Assembly (NCBI GenBank): GCA_038502055.1
Contig: JAXRKN010000038.1
Location: 2,728,001-2,792,000 of the forward strand
Direction of reading: 5' to 3'
DNA length: 64,000 nucleotides
From: Tanytarsus gracilentus
Taxonomy: Eukaryota > Arthropoda > Insecta > Diptera > Chironomidae
Positions 1 through 14,645 of the stretch are shown in pieces (the first letter of the stretch is position 1; every line of letters starts with the position of its first letter). Position numbers and translations under genes: made by a program. Below the pieces are notes generated by a model. It saw nothing but the letters and a program-made list of their open reading frames with translations, made no database searches and was not told the origin of the DNA.

Positions 1-3000
1 TGGCCTTTGGCATTTTCAAATTGCTCTCTCTTCCGTAAATATCTTTTTTACAAGAAACGTGTGCACTATAAGGTTGTGCTATGGAAATATGTAAAATCTA
101 AATGTCAGATGCCATAACTGTATGTGCGCCTTACTCAACGAGAATTAATTTGTATGAAAAAAGTTTTTAATTCAACATTTTGACTTTCCAGAAAGTTTTT
201 TTAGAGGGGAGGAAAATTTTTTCATTTTGTTGATTTTAATCATTTTTATGAAAACATAACCAAACATAAAATATTGTTTTTTCTCTCTTTCTCTCACAAT
301 TTTAATCCCACAATTGCTGGTGAAACCTTGAATATTCTAAAGTGATTATGTCACATTTTCATAGTGCAATAATTATACTCTGTATTTTAATGCGATCACA
401 TTTCCCATTTAGAGCTTTTTTTATCCTTCATGGCATTTCACAAAATGACATTTTTAATATGATAAAATTGTACATAGAATTATAAACAAATTATGGAGTC
501 TAAAAAAGAAATAAAATTGAAGAAAAATTACATTGTCTCAACAAAAAGCGAGGCTTTTTTACGAGGCCTCAACAACATGCAAAGTTAGTCTTATATACAT
601 GCTTAGCATTACACACACATTATGTTGAGGGTGAGACACAGAAAGAAAATTTCATTTGAATAAATTCCCAATAAAAACTGGAAAAATTGCTGTGCACACT
701 GCCTTATGTTGCGCTCCTTTCATTTGAATTTAGGATTGTCCGAAAGAAATTTTGTACAAAAAAATTTGAGGAAATAAATTTTTTATGTGCTTGATTAAAA
801 AAATTCGATGTTTGTTTGTGAAATTGATGATTTATTAGTTAGTGAACACACATAAAAATTTGAAAAATTAACCTTGAACGAAAAATATCTAAATTTCCAT
901 ATAGATGGAAAAATTTCAATATTTTTTTGATAAAAACAATTGTTACCCAAAAATGATTTATGAACGAAAGTTGTTTCAACTCCTTTAGGCAAGAAACAAA
1001 AAAAATCAACCATAAATGAAATTCTCAATTTTCCTCGTTAGAGTAAAATTTATATTTTAGGAGGATTCAATAAACTGACAAAAAGAATTGGATTTCGATC
1101 TAGCAGCACTGAAAAGTGAGTAGTGGGAGTAAAAAATTCAATTTCAGTTTTCATAAATCAATCTTTGTTCTCCCCTGTCGCGTACAGAAAAACAGCCTCC
1201 ATTGTTGTAACTGCTGCCCTGTTTTTCTTCTCTCACTCGCTTCTTTTTATAACGCACTCAAATACATGCTCACAAAAATCTGAAGATGATGGTTGAAAAG
1301 TATAATGATTTTTGTGATGCCAAAAAGAAGAAATTGCAGAATCTTTTCTACGTTGCTTAATCTTGCGTTACGATCTTTTTCACGTTCGTCAGCAATTTCC
1401 ACTTTTTTCTTACGCTCACAAAAAAAATATTTTTTACAATGCCAAACTCTCGAAAAATAATATTGTGTATATGCGAAATATAAAAAAGACGGCTGAAGAA
1501 TTTCGTTTCATTGAGAACCCTCATCATGTACATAATATGCAGCATCGCGTGGATGTAAGGAGAGAAGTAGAATAAAAATTTGTCCTAGTTTCAGCACTTC
1601 GTTCCTTTTTTTTCTCCCCACTTTTTTTTCCCGTTGAACTAGTTTCAACATCTATGGGAATGGATGCAAGGAAAAGAGAAATTTTTACATTTTCATGTTG
1701 CCAAAAAGCAAACAATTTATCTCAATACGAAAGTCGAATTTCGCCTTTATGGCCAACCATGTGAAAATTTATTATCGATGATTGTTTTTCGACTATATAT
1801 GGGGCCATGAATCAAAGAGGAGAAGCTGCTTGTTCAATTTTCTAGAAAAATTCATCATCATTGCCTCGAAACGTGCGTTGGTGATGTAAAAAGTAGGGCA
1901 ATCAGGGAAGAGGAAGAGAAAAGTTTTGTCCTAATTTCTTTCTCAAGTTGTTTTGAAGTGAAATTATCATTCCGATGTATGACAAAAGACTTTCTTCCTT
2001 TTCGCACATTTGTGGCTTGATTAAGTTTTATTTTCGAAGGGAATGGGTTGCTCGAATGACAACACAAAATTATAAGGAAAGAAACTTCGCTCCTCGCTTG
2101 AGTAGTTCATGCCTCATTTGATAAAAGATTTCAATTAATTTTCTCCCTTTCTCTTAAATTTCACCCTGTCATTAGCTTTTTCCATTATGGTAGGAAAAAG
2201 TTTGAAAAAACTCTATCTGAATGATAAATGCGCCAAACGGCTTTAATTCAATAATGTCACTTCTTATCTGCTCTGACCCCTTCAATAAATTTCAACCACA
2301 AAACTAAACTCATGCTGTCGAAAAAGGTTAACAATCTACCGTGTCATGATGGACTTTAAAGGTAAAACTTTTTCTTCTGTTTTGGTCAGCAAGAAGGTTA
2401 CAAATCAACCGAGAAAGGAAAAGAAAATGAAAAAGGAAATAATTTACTAATTACAACCTAAGCACACTGTGCCATTCATTACCTTCTGCCTTTCAACAAC
2501 CACCGAGCACATTTTTCGTCATTAACCTTCCTCATAAATTTCATAAAAATTTCTATATCATGATTAATGCTCTCATGAGTTAGAAAAAAGATTTTTCTTC
2601 TTCCACAACGAATGATGGCTTTCGATATAATTCGGCACACACAGAGAAAAGCTCATAAAAAAGCACTTTAATCTATAGGCTCGTAAAAAGATTGTGAAGA
2701 GGGATTGGCGATAATTTTTTGGGAGAAGCAATGAGGAAAGTTTTGTTCTCTCAAGTCATGTTGATGAGTTGCGGTTGAGTGAGTTTGAAAAGTGTTCCGA
2801 AAAGATTTAAAATTAAAATTTTTGGGTGACCCAGATTTTTGTAAAGTTTTCATTTTTTGGGTAGAGTAATAATTTGTAAGCATTTTAAATTAATTATTTT
2901 AAAATTAAAATTATTCATTCCAAGAAATTATCGTTTCTCTCCCACTTTTTTTGTAACTTTTCTCCCTCAATAACTTTATTGACCCGAGGGAAGAAAGGCG

Positions 3001-6000
3001 AGTGAATCGACAGAGTAAATGACACTTTCATTTAATGTTAAACTTAACTTAATTTATTAATAAAATATATTAATGGTGTTAATGTGAATCACAACTTTTT
3101 TGCTCTTTTGACGTCACAAAGTTAGGGGAAGGGAGAATGAAGAAAATCCATTAATTACTAAGTCAAACAGAAAAAGAGAAAAAACGTCTTCGATTATGGT
3201 TGATGAGACGTGACAACATGACACGGGAAATAGCTTTTTTCATGCCTTTGTGAGATAATGTGGCGGACGAAAGAGTGATTGGTAAAGTAATCAATACATG
3301 AAGTACTGACAGCCTGGAAAAACGACCAAAGTCTGTTTGTATATTGAGCTTGTAATTGGATCGTTCTTCTAACCTTCGCGCTTCAATGCCATCCCATGTA
3401 CACATCATCGTCATATTGGTCGGTCGATAAGGTCGATAATTTCATATGTTGGTCGCTAATAACTTTTTCGATTCGTGTATTTATGTCTGTCTCTGCATAA
3501 TCATAATGAAATTCAAAGCCATTATACTAAAATCTTTTTTTGTCATCATCATCATCATTATCAACCAGCAGCGATTTCAATGTTTTTGATTTCCAAACTT
3601 TTTTCTGTTCTTCGCTGATGAATGCGGCAATTTTTTCTTTCAAGGTCGCACTTGACAGCGGGAAATTAATTCCACGTTAATAATTGCGCGCGTTATTTTG
3701 ACAGCATTTCACTTTTGGTAGAAGGTGAATTGATGAGCTTTTTTTTGAGAATTCACGCAAACCTTAAATTGTTTTTTTGCTAATGATTAATTTTGCGAGT
3801 ATGTTGTTATCGGCCTCAAGAGATTTTCAAGTCGATTAATTTCTAACAGCCAAAAATATAGAGCTTTCGTTTTCCTCATCCCTCAGCGACGTGAACGACG
3901 AAATGTGATGAAATATGAAAACCTCAAGCAATGGTTTTTTCTTCTAACCGATTCCACAATGTCTGACTTTGTTTGTTTTTTTATTAAACGAGCGAGCGTG
4001 AGTATCTACATGCATCATCATCAAAAGGATGGGAAAGGTTACACTGGGGAAATTCATCATATATATCAACGTGTTTCGTGAAAAATATTTTCATTTTTTA
4101 AACGTGTTTTTAATAATTCATTTTTTTGACGCCACTAAGCTGAAATTTATGGGTTTTAAAAGGTTTTCAGAACATTTTGATTAAAATGCAAACATTAAAT
4201 TTTATCATTAAGTAAAGTCTGATGATTTTTGTAATAAAAAACCGCAAATTGATATCTCAAAAATGTTGCTAATTTTTAAACTTAAGAAAATTCAAATTAT
4301 TTAAATAAGATTGAATAATAAATTTATCCTGACTTTCAGACTCATTTACCAAGTTAATAATTTATCTTTTATCTCAACAGACACTTGATGTGATTCATTA
4401 CCATAGAAATGCTTCCACTCCAAGGTAGTGTGCTCATTTACGCATCGAATGCCGAGTTATCTTATCAAAATCACCTACTTTCATCTTCTTTCTTTCAAGC
4501 TACCCTTGAAGTGCTCTCGACAAAATTTTTTTAATTAAAAATGTGAAATTTCTTAACGCGTGAATTGTCGCCAGCTTTCATCATCAATGTGATTAAAAAA
4601 AATTTCCTTTTATGTGCAAGAAGGTAAAATGAAATTTTTCCTTTTGTGGCATCCGTTGAAATGTGAAAGAAACCAAGATTCCTTAATGTATTCATTCAGA
4701 TGTAAGTAATCTCAATTTACGCATACGGGAGTATCTTTTTTCATGTAATTACTGAAAATGTGTTTGCAGAATTGCTCAAATAATGCCACGCGGAGAAAAA
4801 ATGTGCGTTTCGCGCGTGTAAAAATTCTCAAATTGTGTCACCCATTTAAACTTCTCCAAATGTCTTGAATGTAATCACATTTCTGTAGAAAATTCCATTT
4901 TGTACGAATTTCGCTCGAAGCTCAGTGCAAAAGTTGTCGAATTGAATTTCCTTCCATGCGAGTGAGATTCACAGTTAATAATAAACGAATTCAGCGCAGA
5001 AAATTTACATTTTGCAGAGTGGGAAATCGTTTGAGGCATTTTTAAGAAGTGCTACTATTATTTTACACTTTGTTTGTTGCTCGAGAGTATTTCGCAAGAA
5101 AAGCAAGAAGAATAGACAAGAAAAATATTTTTATTGCAAAATTCATGAAATTTCCTCACATTTAAATGTAAGTGAAAAATTGAGACAAAACAACGTTGTG
5201 AATTTTTTATGAATTCAAAACAATTTTATTTAAAAATGTTTACGTGTCACTTAGAGGACTGAATTTTTTGATAATGGCATTTCAAGCGCATTTTTATGAC
5301 GTAATTGTTTGAAAAACCTTCAGAATTTTTTGGGACGAAAATTACGCATCGGTTTTTTTTGTTAAAGAAACTAATTTTTAAACTTTTCTTACGCTGACAG
5401 TGAAATTTATTTTTAGTGCGTTGTTAAGAACGGAAATTTTTTACGACCGAAAATTGTTTTTATGATAATCGTCGCGTCCGTAAAGACGTCAAGTGGAGAG
5501 GAAATTGTACTTTTTCAAGATCAAGTAGCAAAGTCAGTGCCCCTTCAATTTTACTGTCTTATAATTACCCTTAAAAAATAAAAATATTTTAAATTATTCA
5601 AAAAGGTTTAAAATTTAATTTTCGTGAAGTTTTGCAAATGGGAAAAATTTCTTATCTAACTCTTGAGAATGCCAGAATGATTAATCTGTCCACCCTCTTG
5701 TTAGGCGAGAGTTTCTTTTCGCATTTGTCTAATCCGCCCCTTTTTGCTATACTCTCCAGCTTACTCAGCATCTTTTTAGAAAGCTCTTTTTGCGTATTTC
5801 ATTTTTCTCTTCGTGTGTAAAAGAAATTTACTTAAAAATTCTGATCGTCTACGGCTTGCTTGATAGCAAGGTTAGTGTAGAAAATTGTCAACGACACTCT
5901 TATGGCGTAATTATATTTTTCCATCAACTGTTTCCCTCTGAATATATTAATAAAAGCAACCTTAAAGGTTAGCGGTGTTCCAAAATTCCGAGAAAGCCTT

Positions 6001-9000
6001 TCACAAAATCATGATGCTGATGAAGGAAAGAATTATGGTCGAGTTAATTTAGCGAGGAAATTAATTGCCCGAGTCCCGGATGATAGAATCAACAGTGGCA
6101 GCATTACGATACTGAAATGCTGAATGTAACGGTGGGCGGTGTAGCACAAAGTGACAGGAACGGAATTATCAAAGCATGAAGTATATCAATTATGAATGAA
6201 TGATTAAGATGGAAGTTGCCACGATTTATACGCCCGAGTTACCCTCTGTTGCTATGGCTTTGCAAGTAAGGTAATACCTCACGTAAACAGTAATCAACCC
6301 TTAAAATCCACACAGCGGAATTTCATTTTCTGATTCACTTCCTGTCTATTTATATTTCGCATTTCAACGCACGTGTGTGACTTGTGGTAAGCACCCATCG
6401 TCAGAAATATGAAGTATGGAAATGAGACCTTGAAATTATGCGCGACATCAGAAACAAAATCTTTCTTTTTATGAAGCTCAAAATTCTTGCAAATCATGTC
6501 TTGACAATTTAATTTTCATTCCAACCGGCAACTTGACACTCGCATTCTATTCTATGTATACGACGCATTTAATGATGATGGTTGAAAGATGTCAGGTGTT
6601 TGAGCATTGAGCAAGAAAGCATGTATGAAAAATCGCTGATGTCACGAGTGAAAATCATTATACGTATGTGTGTGAGTTTGTCAAGCTCATATGTCTCTAT
6701 GTAACCGTGAAATATTTCTTTTTAGGGGAAGAACTGTGCGTGATAGAGATTTCCTTGATGTGGTTTTAAGAGAGCGCAAAAAAGGATTCTTCCACTCCTT
6801 CTTTTTAGACATGAGAGGTGGAAAGTGTCATTAGTCTTTCTCAAGAGACAACATTTCTCCAAGATAGTCCTGTCAACTTATGCGTTTGAATACGAATTTA
6901 TTTTAAAAATCACAGCTCGCTTATTTGATGGAAATTTTTTTTTGCCGTCAGATTTTCTTCTTCATTGATCGCGCATCTTCGAAATAGGAAGAAATGTCAT
7001 GAAAAATAAGAGACAATATTGATTTAATGTGGACGAGGAAGAAGAATTTAATACACGTGAAAAAATAAGAAGACAAAAATCTTCTTGGCTCCGGAAAATT
7101 AATGCCCAAAAGAGGATTTGATTCAACCCACTTATCATGTATATAAAAATCAAGATCGAGAAGTGAAAATTTATCAAAATCACAAGTGTAGGATATTCGC
7201 AATAAACTTTTGAGCCTACACGGAATTTCCTCGTGCACGTGTCAAAAACTTTTCCACCTTCACAATAGCAAAAATCGTTGAGCGTAATTTTTTCTCATAA
7301 ACTTTAAATTAACTTTTGCACAACACAATTTCGAGCGCAAAAAAGTAGAATTAAGGCAATAAAACTTTTTCCTTATTGCCTTCCCTGCCGCTGACACGAA
7401 GAGTTCTTTTTTTGTGCTCCCTTAAAAAATTCAAATACAAAAATTGCCGAGTTCAAATTTACCTTTTTACAAAAATTTGTATTTTTTTCTCTTCTTGCTA
7501 AATTGTATTCGACTTTTCTTTTCTTCTATTTATTTACCTTCGAGGGTTTTCTTATTAATAAAAGTCGAAAAAAAGAAACTTCAAAGGCTTTCATCTCAAA
7601 AAAAGAAGGACTTTACGTTTGGAGAGAAATTCATTTTTCATGATTAGTCGAAATTATTTTTTTGTAAGGCCTTGCAAGGGATTAAAACTTAAATAATTTT
7701 CTTACGTGTTTCTTTTTAGTTTAAAAATTCTTCAAACACATCTTTTCAATTCACAAAGTTAAGAAACTTTAAAAGCATTTCAATGTAAGACAAAAAAATC
7801 CTCCTTTTCCTATTTTCAACAAAAAAAAGGTAGGAAATAAATCCATCCCATTTTCTCGATGAGAGTTAGACATTTCTGAGGAAAGGGAATCTAAATAATT
7901 CAAACGTGTGTATATGTGTGCAGTCAAGTATAAAACACAGACAGAAAATTGCTGCTATTAGATTGAATAATGGGCACGAAAGATTTTTTTTCTAGCATTA
8001 AACTTTTCGCGTGCTCATATGCAATTTATTGATTTTCTTATGGTCGACCAATCGAGCGAGAGCGTGCAAGTTCACTTGTGAAAATTTTCATGTCTCTCCT
8101 TCAAGTGGCTTTGGCTAAAAGGTCTGGAGAAGGTTGTAAACATGCAAATGGACACAAATTTAACTCGAGCTTATTGAGTAAAAATTTGTTTACACGACAT
8201 TAGCAACTTTTTCGGTCGCGCGACAAATTCATGACGAAGCTAGTCGTCTACGTCAAAAATGTACACGTTTTTAATTGTCAATGAACAAAAAAGTTTGTAG
8301 CGACATGTGAGGAAAGTTTGAAGTTTACGAGCACCGTGAAATGTTGCTTTGAGAAAATGTGCAAAATCTATTTTGAGCCGCTTTTAGCGCCTGTGTTTTG
8401 CAATTAATTATCATACATTGTTATCTGGTGTGTTCAAGAGATGTTTTTACATATGATGCCAGCTGCATTTTTTCAATAATTCTTTCATCGCAAATTTTTC
8501 TTTTTCCGTCGCAGTGCCAGCACATTTTTTAAAGATCATGAGCTTGTAGCATGCAATGACGATTATTAGAACATTGTTCTCTTCTCTTTTTTAGCGTCAC
8601 TTAATTAATTTGTGCAATAAAAGTTTCTACCACCTGTCACCATCGAACACTGCATTTTATTTCGCTCCACACCCAAGTCATCATCATTTATGTGCGATGC
8701 CACAACACAGCATGCAGCTTAACCCGATAAATAATTCCCTCGCAAAGAAGAAGAATGCGCAGAAAAAACCTCAACTTGAAATGAAATAAAATGCACGACT
8801 GTCACAGTTGAAGAAGCATTGATTCTAAAATAATTGAATTTTGCACGCTATACGAGCGGTCGTTTTACTCATTGAACTATGCTACCGTTCAGTTAATTGG
8901 AAAAATGCATTTCGAGTTTTGTGTATAAAATCTCAATTGATGTAAAATGAAATTTAAAATTTTCTCAATCGCTTCAAACTTCAAAGAATGAAAACTGATT

Positions 9001-12000
9001 TTTTTTCACCTTTTAAGATTGAGTCAAAAAATCAAAAAACTTTTTCAAGCGTCTGTCGTGCGCTTCCTCTTATCAAGTTTGTGCTATTGAGATTGATTTT
9101 TGCTGTCGCTTTGTTGCGATAAACAATTTTCTTGTTACTTGTCAGTCGCTCGTCTTCATGTCAACAAATTCCCATGCGAGATTATCTAACTAGCGTTTGT
9201 AAAATATTTTGTTGCGATTTGTAGTGTATTTATCGTCATGTGGGAATTAAAGGTTGTATGAGACACAATACATAAAAAAATCTCATGCATATCATTCGTT
9301 TAAAAAAATCTGGAAGCTGAAGCTTCTCATGTGACGAGTGAATATGAATTTAATTTGAAACTCGCCATGGCAATGGTCACAATACGATTCAGTTGCGAAA
9401 AATTTAAATACATTTGCATGCAATTCGCTGCACTTTGTGCATTTTTAAAGCTTATTCACATTTTATTTTTCTTTGAGCCATAAAGCGGAAAAATGTGCAA
9501 TTCATGGGCGTTGAGATAGACATAAATCATTGCGCTTTGTTTAGCTTAGTTTCACTGGCCAATTTATGGTTCGGTGATTTTCTTTGAATTTTCAGCGACA
9601 TTTTTTTGTTCTCTAAATCGGAAGCGTAAATAAATTTGTGAGAAAACTTTTTTTTGCGAAATATGTGAGTCACTTTGACAGTCATTAATGAGGTATTTAT
9701 CGATTTATTTCTATGGTGATAGAGAGCGTTAATTAATAATTAGACGATGAAATAAGAATTAAACAGGCAATTAAATATAGTTCATTGAGAACCTCAGGCA
9801 GTTCGATTAAAACTCTTTGAAGGTTTAAAATTCATTTAAGTTAATTAGTTTTAATTAAATCCGCCATGCCTAACTTGGTTAATTTCCCTTAATTTCATTA
9901 AAATTCATTTTTTGGGCTTTGAGCATCTTTATGAGATTCTTCAAATTTTACAGCCGTACCTCAGTTTTAATGTAAGGTAGAATTCTTATCTAATGCGGTT
10001 GAAAGATAAAAAATTATGAAATTAGGCCATTAGTGACCAACATCATCATGGTACAAAAACGCAAATGGGTGCTTAATGGTCTTAAAAAATTGAGGCATGA
10101 AAATTTGATAGAATTCGACATCCACCCTTATTTAACTTTCATATAACCTCTAGCATAATAAAGCTATCGCTATTGATATCCCTCCCCACTTTATCGAAAT
10201 TCCCGATATAAATGATTTTACTTCAATACGCTGCCATGGTGATCCACTCAACTCTCGCTCCAAATATTCCATTGGATAATCCCTCCTGCTCCAAATTTTT
10301 ACTTCATTCAGTCGATCCAATTTCTCAACGATGAATTTTCACGCACGAAATTTTATTTATCTTCTTTTTTCTCATATTTCATGTTATTTTCATTCCTTAT
10401 CGGATTGTCGTAAAATTAGCGACTCATGTGATTTTATTTTTATACATTCATGCGCCAGACAACCGAGCGTGATAATGAATAAATCTTACTGCGTCACTTC
10501 TTTGTGCTATTAACAAATGTAAGACAAACAATTTTCATAATGTACATTTTCAAGAGTAATCGATCATCATTGCAAAGTGTTTAGCATCTCTATGTGAATT
10601 TTGAATAGCTCATTTTAGCTCCACATTTTCATCGAGAGAATTTATATTTTTATTTATACATGAATTTATAGTAGTGGAGAGAGCAATAAATCTAAATCTA
10701 ATAAGCACGATGATGGCTAAATTGCCATTTCCATTTCTTTCTCACATTTCAAAATCACACAACCGAGCAACTCGTATCATCATCCCAACATGACTTTATT
10801 TTTCTTACTATAAAAAATAATAAATAAATAAATTTTATATATGGGACACGTGGAATTGCCACTTGAAGGTATAAATTAAATAATACTTAAAAAATAGTAC
10901 ATAAAGTGTGAAAAAAGGTAAACATCGTGGAACTACCGATAACGAATTTCACGTGATTCAGAAATTAGCTTCAAACATTTTTGTCGTGCTTTAGTAGTAC
11001 CGAAAAAAAATACTACGTTTATAAAAATATTATTTTTCTCTGTCTTCCGCATGTTATTCAACTTGACTTTTATTAGAAGTACGTGCCGTGCCATGTGTTG
11101 AACATTAAAGAAACCTTTTTTTGGAGAGGGGAATCATCTTCATTACTTCCAGAGCTTTTTTTAATTCCCAACAAAATTTTCAAAATGGCGGCACAAATTG
11201 CAGCAATTTATTTTAATAATTTTCTAACTCACCTGTCCGTTTTGCAGCAAGGAACGCGAGTCAATCAATCTTGAAATTACCACACGACAATTTAGCTATT
11301 TTCAGTTGATTAATTGTTGAAGTTGTCACTTTCTAAGCCAAGAGCGAGAACTTTGCCAAAAAGTGCAAATAATGTATGACTCGCTATTAAAAAGCGTCGT
11401 TGACGATGCTGAGCTCAATTGAATTGAGTAATGGATGCGCGTTCACTCGTGTGCACGTTTATTTTCAGCCACTATGTCTATTCGCTCTCTTCTTTCTTTT
11501 CTGGCTATTACGATCCAACGCCTCGTCGTCTTTGTCGTTGCGCTGAAATCAGCTGGGAAATGTGTTTTTATTTACAGAGCTTCACTCATTAACGGTGGTT
11601 AACGATTTTCTTCTAATTATAACTCAGCACTTGAGTTCTCTCTGTGTCCGCGTTGACCTTTCTGAGACGCTTCTTTTGTCACTCGATTTTCAAAGTCAAC
11701 ACTCTTCTTATTTTTAGAATAATTTTATGGTTTTTTAAGCGTGTTCAAAGCGTGAGTCGATGTGTGCTTTTAAAAGAATTTTCGGTGTTTGTTTTTCTTC
11801 TTTCGAGAAAGTTTAATTTTTCGCTAATTTATTTACTTTGGGATAATTTATTTGTTGCAAGAGACGCTTAAATTCGGCTCTTCTTGAATACGCCAACAAC
11901 AGTGTATTTTATCGCATATATAAGCTTCGAAGAAATCTCGTAAAATTTCCTCTCTCTATTTTCCTCTCTCGAGTCGGATTGGAATATCGTGCAATTGAAG

Positions 12001-13112
12001 AAGCACAGAAGAGAAAAGACGAAAATTGCGGGGACCTTGAAAAGTTTCTTCTTCTGTCTCCACAAACACACTGCTGCCTTTTTTCCGACTAATGTTCGCT
12101 CACTTTTTTTCTCGGCTTGATGCAAATTTCTAACAAAATTAACCGCACTACAATTTTTACTCGTATATTTATGACACTTCTACCAATAATTTATAAAGGT
12201 TGCTTGAAAATTTTAAATTTGTAAAATAAATTTTATTTTTTTACGGAAGCTTTTTGCCGTCGTTCAATGGAAATTTTTCTAAACAGAATGAAAATTTTTT
12301 TGTTTCGATTCAAAACGCTCTGCAGCACACTTGCTACGAAAATGAACGAACGAATTTTATCACACATAAGTCGGCTCTCTCTCATCGTACATAAAAATCG
12401 ACATCAGACCGAGAATGTGTTTGTGGGGCTGAAAACGTTATTTTCTCGCCTAATGACGTCAGAGCGAAAATTCCTCCTTCGCATACTTTGCTGGTGATGT
12501 CTTGGAATGAGTGAGCGAAAGGAGGCTTCGTCTTATGAACAAAAAATATTGAAAATCTTAACCAAAAGACACGAACGAGTCAGGTTAGAAAATAAAATTT
12601 TAGTGACGTCAATGTCTACAAAATCATTATTATTATATTTTTTCAGTAAATAACTCTGGTAATTAATAACATTTAATTAAATAATTTCTTCAAATCATTC
12701 ATGAGACTTTAAGCAGTAAAGTTCAATTAATTCACAAATTAATACCTCGTTTCCTATCAAGTGAAAAATTATTTACCGGAAATGAGTATTTCTGCCCTCT
12801 CATCTGCTGCCTAAATAATGTGAAATTCTCTAACATTGCAATGCATTGCGAGGAAGCCAAAAAATAAATGTCATAAATCATGCCACACTTCCGCTATGAA
12901 ATGAAGCTGTGACATTTTTTGAAATATTCTACAGTCACGTGACTGTGCTGCATATCAGTTTATTGCGCTAGGTCAGTAGCATTTTCTATTAATTTTGATT
13001 GTCACATCTCGTCGCTGTGCATCGAAAGAAATTTAATCGTCGGATTTAAAAGTAGTTTGGGTTAGATTAAAATATCTTGGATTAGATTAAGATTTAAGCA
13101 TATATATAATAA
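1..13112. other. Long AT-rich stretch without a recognisable gene
   Basis: About 13 kb of AT-rich DNA in which all open frames are short, biased to F/K/N/S/L codons and without family motifs or a consistent splice-site/phase chain. It could be intergenic DNA or part of a large intron of a gene lying outside the window. I noted short CAT-type simple repeats near 3.54 kb and one perfect 16-bp palindrome at 12931-12946 (listed separately). I cannot exclude short exons; exon 2 of the phospholipase gene further right shows that a 117-nt exon is easy to miss by eye. Confidence 0.6.
12931..12946. promoter_or_regulatory. Perfect 16-bp palindrome containing GTCACGTGAC
   Basis: ACAGTCACGTGACTGT is its own reverse complement. 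The central ten bases equal the CLEAR element consensus bound by MITF/TFE factors, and the core CACGTG is an E-box for bHLH-ZIP proteins generally. It lies about 215 bp beyond the Syx16 stop codon, in otherwise AT-rich DNA. That it is bound is inference. Confidence 0.4.
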
Positions 13113-13118
13113 TTTATT
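13113..13118 (-). terminator. Poly(A) signal of Syx16
   Basis: AATAAA on the minus strand, 43 bp beyond the Syx16 stop codon; it implies a short 3' UTR. Confidence 0.6.
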
Positions 13119-13160
13119 ATAGAACATAGAGACTAGGGAATGCACAGTGATTGAATTAAT

Positions 13161-14262
13161 TTAGAATTTAACAATAATGAGGAGAATGATTAGGAATAAT
13201 ACAGCGATTGATAAGATGAATATGCAGTACATTTTGCGGCTTGCTCTTTGATATCTTTCGGCTTTCTTCAACTGCTTGTAGCCTTCATAAACTTTCGTTT
13301 GAGTGCATTCAATGTTGTAGTCTATCCTATCTAAAACAGTTCCTTGTTCCTCCACGAGATGAGACAAATCTTTATATACTTGATTGAGATCCACAATCGA
13401 TTTTACAATGCTCATCACCTCCTTCTCACGTGCCTCGACCATTTTTGTGTTATCGATCTCATACTTAAGTAGCTGCTGTTGATTTAACTTTTGAGTCGGT
13501 CTTAGCTGCGCAAAATATTCATCAAGTCTTTCATCGTTATCGAGATCATCGAGCTGGCTCTGATTAAAATTATTACTGGAACTTGTTGGCTTTAGAAAAT
13601 TATCGAACGAGTCAACGGAAGTTTTGTTTGTTCCTTCATCATTCGAATTGCCATTTAAATTATTAAAATCAAAAAATTCATTGGAATACTCTTCCATCTG
13701 ATTGATTTGCTTTAAGTAGCAATTTTGTTCATTTCTAAAATTTCCCGTTTGATTTTGAAGAGTGAAAATTAAGCCTCGCACGATATTCTCGATGAGTTTT
13801 CTCTCGAGCGCACTACTCGTGGAAAACTGATGAGATTTTATCACCATAATATTTTTATGTGCAATTCCTATCAACTTCCCAATCTCCTGACCCAATCGCT
13901 CCTTTATCATGACCTCATCTTCAGTCTTTTCAACAAAGTCGGGCCTTAGCAATTTTTTATGAAGCGATTCCAGCTCTTGCTGTTTTGTGGCAATTTTTGA
14001 AATTGTATATTTTGTGTTCTCAACCGTATCAGCCCAAATTGGTGGCGAAACATATTCCTCATTGAGTTCAACTTCTTCATCAGATCCAGAGTTTTTTCTT
14101 CTCAACAATTTTTCAGTGTCACCTCCTCGCTAAAAAAATTTAAATATTATTTTACCATATGGAGATACCTCAGGAAGAACTTACATTTGAGAAGTGACTG
14201 GTTCGATAGCTATGAGAGTTTCGCATGAGAGAAAAAAGTTCCGTTAAATATCTCGTTGCCAT
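13161..14262 (-). CDS. Syx16: Syntaxin-16 (Qa-SNARE of the trans-Golgi network)
   Basis: Two exons, 14185-14262 and 13161-14129, joined in phase 0 over a 55-nt GTAAGT...TTTAG intron, give 348 residues, close to the usual length of the family. The N-terminus (MATRYLTELFSLMRN) matches the short conserved Vps45/Sly1-type binding peptide of syntaxin-16. An acidic linker and a helical Habc-like region follow. A C-terminal SNARE motif with the central-layer glutamine in VEEQGTVLDRIDYN precedes one hydrophobic tail anchor (about 22 residues) ending in VKF. Syntaxin-16 acts in endosome-to-Golgi retrograde fusion. The start was chosen because it supplies the N-peptide and the splice phase fits. The gene diverges from the AGTRAP homologue, with 383 bp between start codons. 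Confidence 0.95.
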
Positions 14263-14645
14263 ATTTATGGATTTTAATCAAACAAAAATATTTTCAATGA
14301 AAAAAATCCTCTGAATTGTCACGAGCAGGGTTGTGTACGATTGCTACGATTTCATAAGTCCGTTTGGATAAATGTTTATGTTACAGTGGCAGCTTATTGC
14401 CATTCAAGACTTTTTTATAATTTCCTGAAAATTAAAAGCATTAAATTGTGTATTTAAAGAAATAAAATTATAAAAAAAATATTTTTCTTATGCAATCATA
14501 GGAATCGCCTAAAGTTAAGTGAAAACGATTAAAGAATAAAGAAGAAATTTGAGTTCAAAAGTGAGGCTGGAATTTCTATAGAGAGATCATAATTTTATAA
14601 ACACGCAAAATTGTTTAGACCATAAATCGTAATTTATTTTAAATC
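14263..14645. promoter_or_regulatory. Shared upstream region of Syx16 and AGTRAP homologue
   Basis: The two start codons diverge across 383 bp, which must hold both 5' UTRs and both promoters. I see no TATA box at a convincing distance and no DRE. A housekeeping bidirectional promoter is the simplest reading. Confidence 0.5.
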
